Source of the DNA: Pseudomonadota bacterium
GTDB taxonomy: Bacteria > Desulfobacterota > Syntrophia > Syntrophales > JADFWA01
DNA: 8,345 bases
Direction of reading: 5' to 3'
Assembly (NCBI GenBank): GCA_015222855.1
Contig: JADFWA010000140.1
Span: forward strand, 1 to 8,345
In this document: positions 6,577 through 8,345 of the stretch, piece after piece
Layout of the letters: every line of letters begins with the position of its first letter
Position numbering within the stretch: position 1 is the stretch's first letter
Made by a program: the position numbers and the translations under genes
Notes under the pieces: generated by a model
Databases searched by the model: none
What the model saw: the letters and a program-made list of their open reading frames with translations, nothing else
What the model was told of the DNA's origin: nothing

Positions 6577-6812
6577 AAAAATATCTTATCAAGGCAAACC
6601 GGCTGACAGGCTGGCTGTTTCTCTTTGTCATACCGGTTTTGCTGTTCACAGGATACGGTATAACCGGGAGATATGAGTTTATCTCGCGGATGGCGACCGC
6701 CGAAGATTATCTTTTTATACACAACCTGTTCATATATGTTCTTATTGCGGTCTTTCCGGTTCATGCGGCGATCAATATATATTTCGCGATCCGGAGGTGG
6801 GGGAAAAGATAA
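6573..6812 (+). CDS. Small two-helix membrane protein with His-X13-His, cytochrome-b-like
   Basis: A 79-residue protein with a basic N-terminus (MKKYLIKANR), a helix at about 11-30 (LTGWLFLFVIPVLLFTGYGI), a short loop and a second helix at about 46-68. The second helix carries H50 (FIHNLF) and H64 (FPVHAA), 14 residues apart. This is the spacing of the paired haem b ligands on one helix in bc1-type cytochrome b, and the layout recalls one half of a four-helix dihaem cytochrome. The first helix has no His, so haem binding would need a dimer or partner. I do not recognise a named family with confidence. It overlaps the upstream gene by 4 bp (ATGA) and its TAA shares one base with the ATG of the radical SAM gene, so it is clearly an operon member. 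A role as electron donor or membrane anchor for that enzyme is inference. Confidence 0.75.
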   Translation: MKKYLIKANRLTGWLFLFVIPVLLFTGYGITGRYEFISRMATAEDYLFIHNLFIYVLIAVFPVHAAINIYFAIRRWGKR

Positions 6813-7969
6813 TGGACCTGACGCGAAGAGAACTGATTAAAGCGGGTATTGCATGCACACTCGCCGTCTCTCCCGCGGATGTCTTTGCGCGGCGGTTTTT
6901 GTCTCCCGGAAAGAATGAAAAGGAGATCGCTCAAAATGATGCCCCCGAAAAGCTCTGGAAGTGGTCGAAGGAAGTCTATTATAAAGTGAATCTGGGCAGA
7001 AATGTCCAGTGCCTGACTTGCCCGAATCAATGCATCCTGGAGCCGAATGCGCGGAGCAGGTGCCAATCCCACGTCAACAAGGATGGTAAGCTTTACACGC
7101 TGGTCTATGGCAATCCCTGTGCGGTACACGTCGACCCTGTCGAGAAAAAACCTCTGTATCATTTTTTCCCTTCATCCGGTGTGCTCTCTATAGCCACAAC
7201 CGGTTGCAATTTTCGTTGTCTAAACTGTCAGAACTGGGAGATATCGCAGGAGAGGCCTGAAGATGTCAAATTTACGGATATGTTTCCCGATGCCGTTGTG
7301 GAAAACGCCAGGAAGACCGGTTGCAGGGGCATCGCCTATACCTATTCCGAGCCGACGACCTTTTATGAATACATGCTGGACACATCCCGGCTGGCACGCG
7401 AAGAGGGCATCAAAAACATCTGGGTTACCAATGGCTATATCAATAAGCCTCCCCTTATTGAATTCTGCAAGACGCTGGATGCGGCAAATATTGATATCAA
7501 GAGTTTTTCTGAGGATATCTATTCCAGACTCAATGCCGGCAAATTGAAACCGGTGCTGAGAACCCTTATGATCCTGAAGGAGAAGAGTGTCTGGTTTGAG
7601 ATCACAGCCTTGATTGTGCCGACCTACAGCGACAATATGGAGATGATAAAACGGATGTGCGGCTGGATACTAAAAAATCTCGGGCCCGACTATCCGCTTC
7701 ATTTCTCACGCTTCTACCCCCGGTACAAGCTGACGCATCTCCCCCCGACCTCCATTCCATTTCTGGAAAAGGCAAGGAAGACCGCAATGGAGATGGGGAT
7801 TCATTATGTTTATGTGGGTAATGTGCCGCAGGCGGACTCGAATCACACATACTGCCCGTTCTGCAGGAAGAAGATCATAGAGCGCCTTGGATATTTAATC
7901 ACGGAGAACAAAATCAAGGATGGAAAATGCTCGTTTTGCCGTCAGACGATTGCGGGTGTATGGGAATAG
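6812..7969 (+). CDS. amrS: AmmeMemoRadiSam-type radical SAM enzyme with twin-arginine signal
   Basis: This is a 385-residue radical SAM protein of the AmrS type, whose substrate is unknown. From the ATG at 6812: a Tat-like signal TRRELIK (4-10) followed by a mild hydrophobic stretch to about residue 25; an N-terminal cysteine set CLTCPNQC (67-74) plus C84; the [4Fe-4S] motif CNFRCLNC (132-139, C-X3-C-X2-C); YTYSEPT (176-182); NIDIKSF (226-232); and a C-terminal CPFC (348-351) with CSFC (373-376), a zinc-ribbon-like pair ending in IAGVWE, all characteristic of the family. A GTG at 6797 would add five residues. I prefer ATG 6812 because it overlaps the preceding TAA by one base, has GGGGG about 8 nt upstream, and places the Tat motif at the very N-terminus. 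The odd point is an oxygen-sensitive SAM enzyme with an export signal. Memo and AMMECR1 partners are absent here. Confidence 0.88.
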   Translation: MDLTRRELIKAGIACTLAVSPADVFARRFLSPGKNEKEIAQNDAPEKLWKWSKEVYYKVNLGRNVQCLTCPNQCILEPNARSRCQSHVNKDGKLYTLVYGNPCAVHVDPVEKKPLYHFFPSSGVLSIATTGCNFRCLNCQNWEISQERPEDVKFTDMFPDAVVENARKTGCRGIAYTYSEPTTFYEYMLDTSRLAREEGIKNIWVTNGYINKPPLIEFCKTLDAANIDIKSFSEDIYSRLNAGKLKPVLRTLMILKEKSVWFEITALIVPTYSDNMEMIKRMCGWILKNLGPDYPLHFSRFYPRYKLTHLPPTSIPFLEKARKTAMEMGIHYVYVGNVPQADSNHTYCPFCRKKIIERLGYLITENKIKDGKCSFCRQTIAGVWE

Positions 7970-8008
7970 TAAGATAGAAAGCTATCCTCGGGCAGCCTCT
8001 ATTCAAAT

Positions 8009-8044
8009 GATTAGAGTAATCCGTGTAATCTGCGAAATCTGTGG
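8009..8044. repeat. 9-bp tandem repeat AATCYGYGN
   Basis: Three consecutive 9-mers AATCCGTGT (8018-8026), AATCTGCGA (8027-8035) and AATCTGTGG (8036-8044) follow a degenerate unit GATTAGAGT (8009-8017). The gap between the radical SAM gene and pfk has no ORF around it. Phrases of this type occur between genes in many bacteria; no function is apparent. Confidence 0.6.
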
Positions 8045-8099
8045 ATTAAAATTTCTTGACCAATTGACCGGTTTTGGGTTACTTTTCACCGGGTCTATT

Positions 8100-8153
8100 G
8101 GTTTCTTTGGTTCAACCACTCTAACTAATAGAACTAGTAGAACAAATGAAACC
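8100..8153. repeat. TTGGTT-type imperfect inverted repeat, related to 2732-2853
   Basis: GGTTTCTTTGGTT (8100-8112) matches the reverse complement of AACAAATGAAACC (8141-8153) at 11 of 13 positions. The loop contains TAACTAATAGAACTA (8122-8136), identical to 2797-2811 in the large palindromic element. It lies immediately upstream of the pfk ribosome binding site. Confidence 0.55.
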
Positions 8154-8172
8154 ACTTTCAAAGGAGGGTATC

Positions 8173-8345
8173 ATGCCGATGAAGATAGCTATCTTAAGGG
8201 GTGGTGGGGATTGCCGCGGTCTGAACGGGGCGATCAAGTGGGTAACGAAGACGGCCCTCGATCCCCGGCTTGCGGAGGAACGTTCCGTCGAGTTTGAAGT
8301 TGTCGGTATTATGAATGGCTGGAAGGGGTTGGTAGAGGTTGTTCC
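8173..8345 (+). CDS. pfkA: 6-phosphofructokinase, N-terminal 57 residues (runs off right edge)
   Basis: Phosphofructokinase phosphorylates fructose 6-phosphate at C1 in glycolysis, with ATP or pyrophosphate as donor. The visible part reads MPMKIAILRGGGDCRGLNGA (1-20), then IKWVTKTALDPRL and FEVVGIMNGWKGLVEV (42-56). This is the opening beta strand, the glycine-rich donor-binding loop and the GxxxGWKGL region of the family. The usual GGGDCPGLN has Arg for Pro at residue 15. The GGDG/GGDD position that separates ATP from pyrophosphate use lies beyond the window. AAGGAGG at 8161-8167 is 5 nt from ATG 8173 and 11 nt from the alternative ATG 8179, so 8173 is preferred. It is 203 bp from the radical SAM gene behind repeats and probably independently transcribed. 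Confidence 0.85.
   Translation, partial: MPMKIAILRGGGDCRGLNGAIKWVTKTALDPRLAEERSVEFEVVGIMNGWKGLVEVV

Noticed and set aside
7263..7547. 94-codon plus-strand ORF inside the radical SAM gene
   Set aside because: It is a frame-shifted shadow of the amrS coding region with no motifs or ribosome binding site of its own.
7973..7986. GATAG-AAAG-CTATC hairpin after the radical SAM stop
   Set aside because: The stem is five A/T-rich pairs with no T-tract, too weak to call a terminator.
8056..8084. TTGACC boxes upstream of pfk as a promoter
   Set aside because: Two TTGACC copies (8056-8061, 8064-8069) exist, but the best -10 at proper spacing is TTACTT, a poor match, so no promoter is claimed.
8004..8153. 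CRISPR array in the repeat-rich gap before pfk
   Set aside because: The repeats are 9-bp tandem units and an imperfect inverted repeat, without regular spacers or direct repeats of CRISPR length.
7920..8297. 125-codon plus-strand ORF across the amrS end, the repeats and the pfk start
   Set aside because: It spans intergenic repeats and reads out of frame through two real genes, so it is an accident of few stops.

Overview
The window looks like a chromosome segment of a moderate-G+C Gram-negative bacterium, most likely a Desulfobacterota (former Deltaproteobacteria) member. This is an inference. It rests on the protein types (two large membrane proteins with embedded spermidine-synthase-like domains, a Tat-signal AmmeMemoRadiSam radical SAM enzyme, a secreted isoaspartyl methyltransferase) and on the style of the intergenic palindromes (CCCGCG..GCGGGAAT, GGTCGGGT..ACCCGACC, GGCACAAAG and TTGGTT-type repeats), which I associate with that group. 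No rRNA, tRNA, CRISPR array or transposase gene is visible.

Layout. The left part reads leftwards. A HicB-like antitoxin gene runs off the left edge (1-189), 20 bp downstream of a 797-residue multi-membrane spermidine-synthase-like protein (210-2603). Next comes a 277-bp repeat-rich gap (2604-2880), then pcm, a protein-L-isoaspartate O-methyltransferase with a Sec-type signal peptide (2881-3618), which has a good-looking promoter almost on top of its start codon. The rest reads rightwards: a small DUF2784-type membrane protein (3771-4160), a gap dominated by a perfect 31-bp inverted repeat, and a tight three-gene operon (4411-7969). The operon encodes a 721-residue second membrane spermidine-synthase-like protein, a 79-residue two-helix membrane protein with a His-X13-His pair, and a radical SAM enzyme of the AmrS type carrying a twin-arginine signal. 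The window ends in the first 57 codons of a 6-phosphofructokinase gene with a strong ribosome binding site. All gene-free gaps are under 300 bp and are mostly filled with palindromic repeats.

How the genes may work together. Four encoded proteins have S-adenosylmethionine-binding (or decarboxylated-SAM-binding) folds: two membrane aminopropyltransferase-like proteins, PCMT and the radical SAM enzyme. Unusually, each has a membrane domain or an export signal. The three-gene operon overlaps by 4 bp and 1 bp at its junctions, which argues for one functional unit. A working hypothesis, which is inference only, is a membrane-associated module in which the small histidine-bearing protein is a cytochrome-b-like electron donor or anchor for the Tat-targeted radical SAM enzyme, with the spermidine-synthase-like protein making or transferring a SAM-derived group. 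Memo and AMMECR1, the usual AmrS partners, are not encoded in the window.
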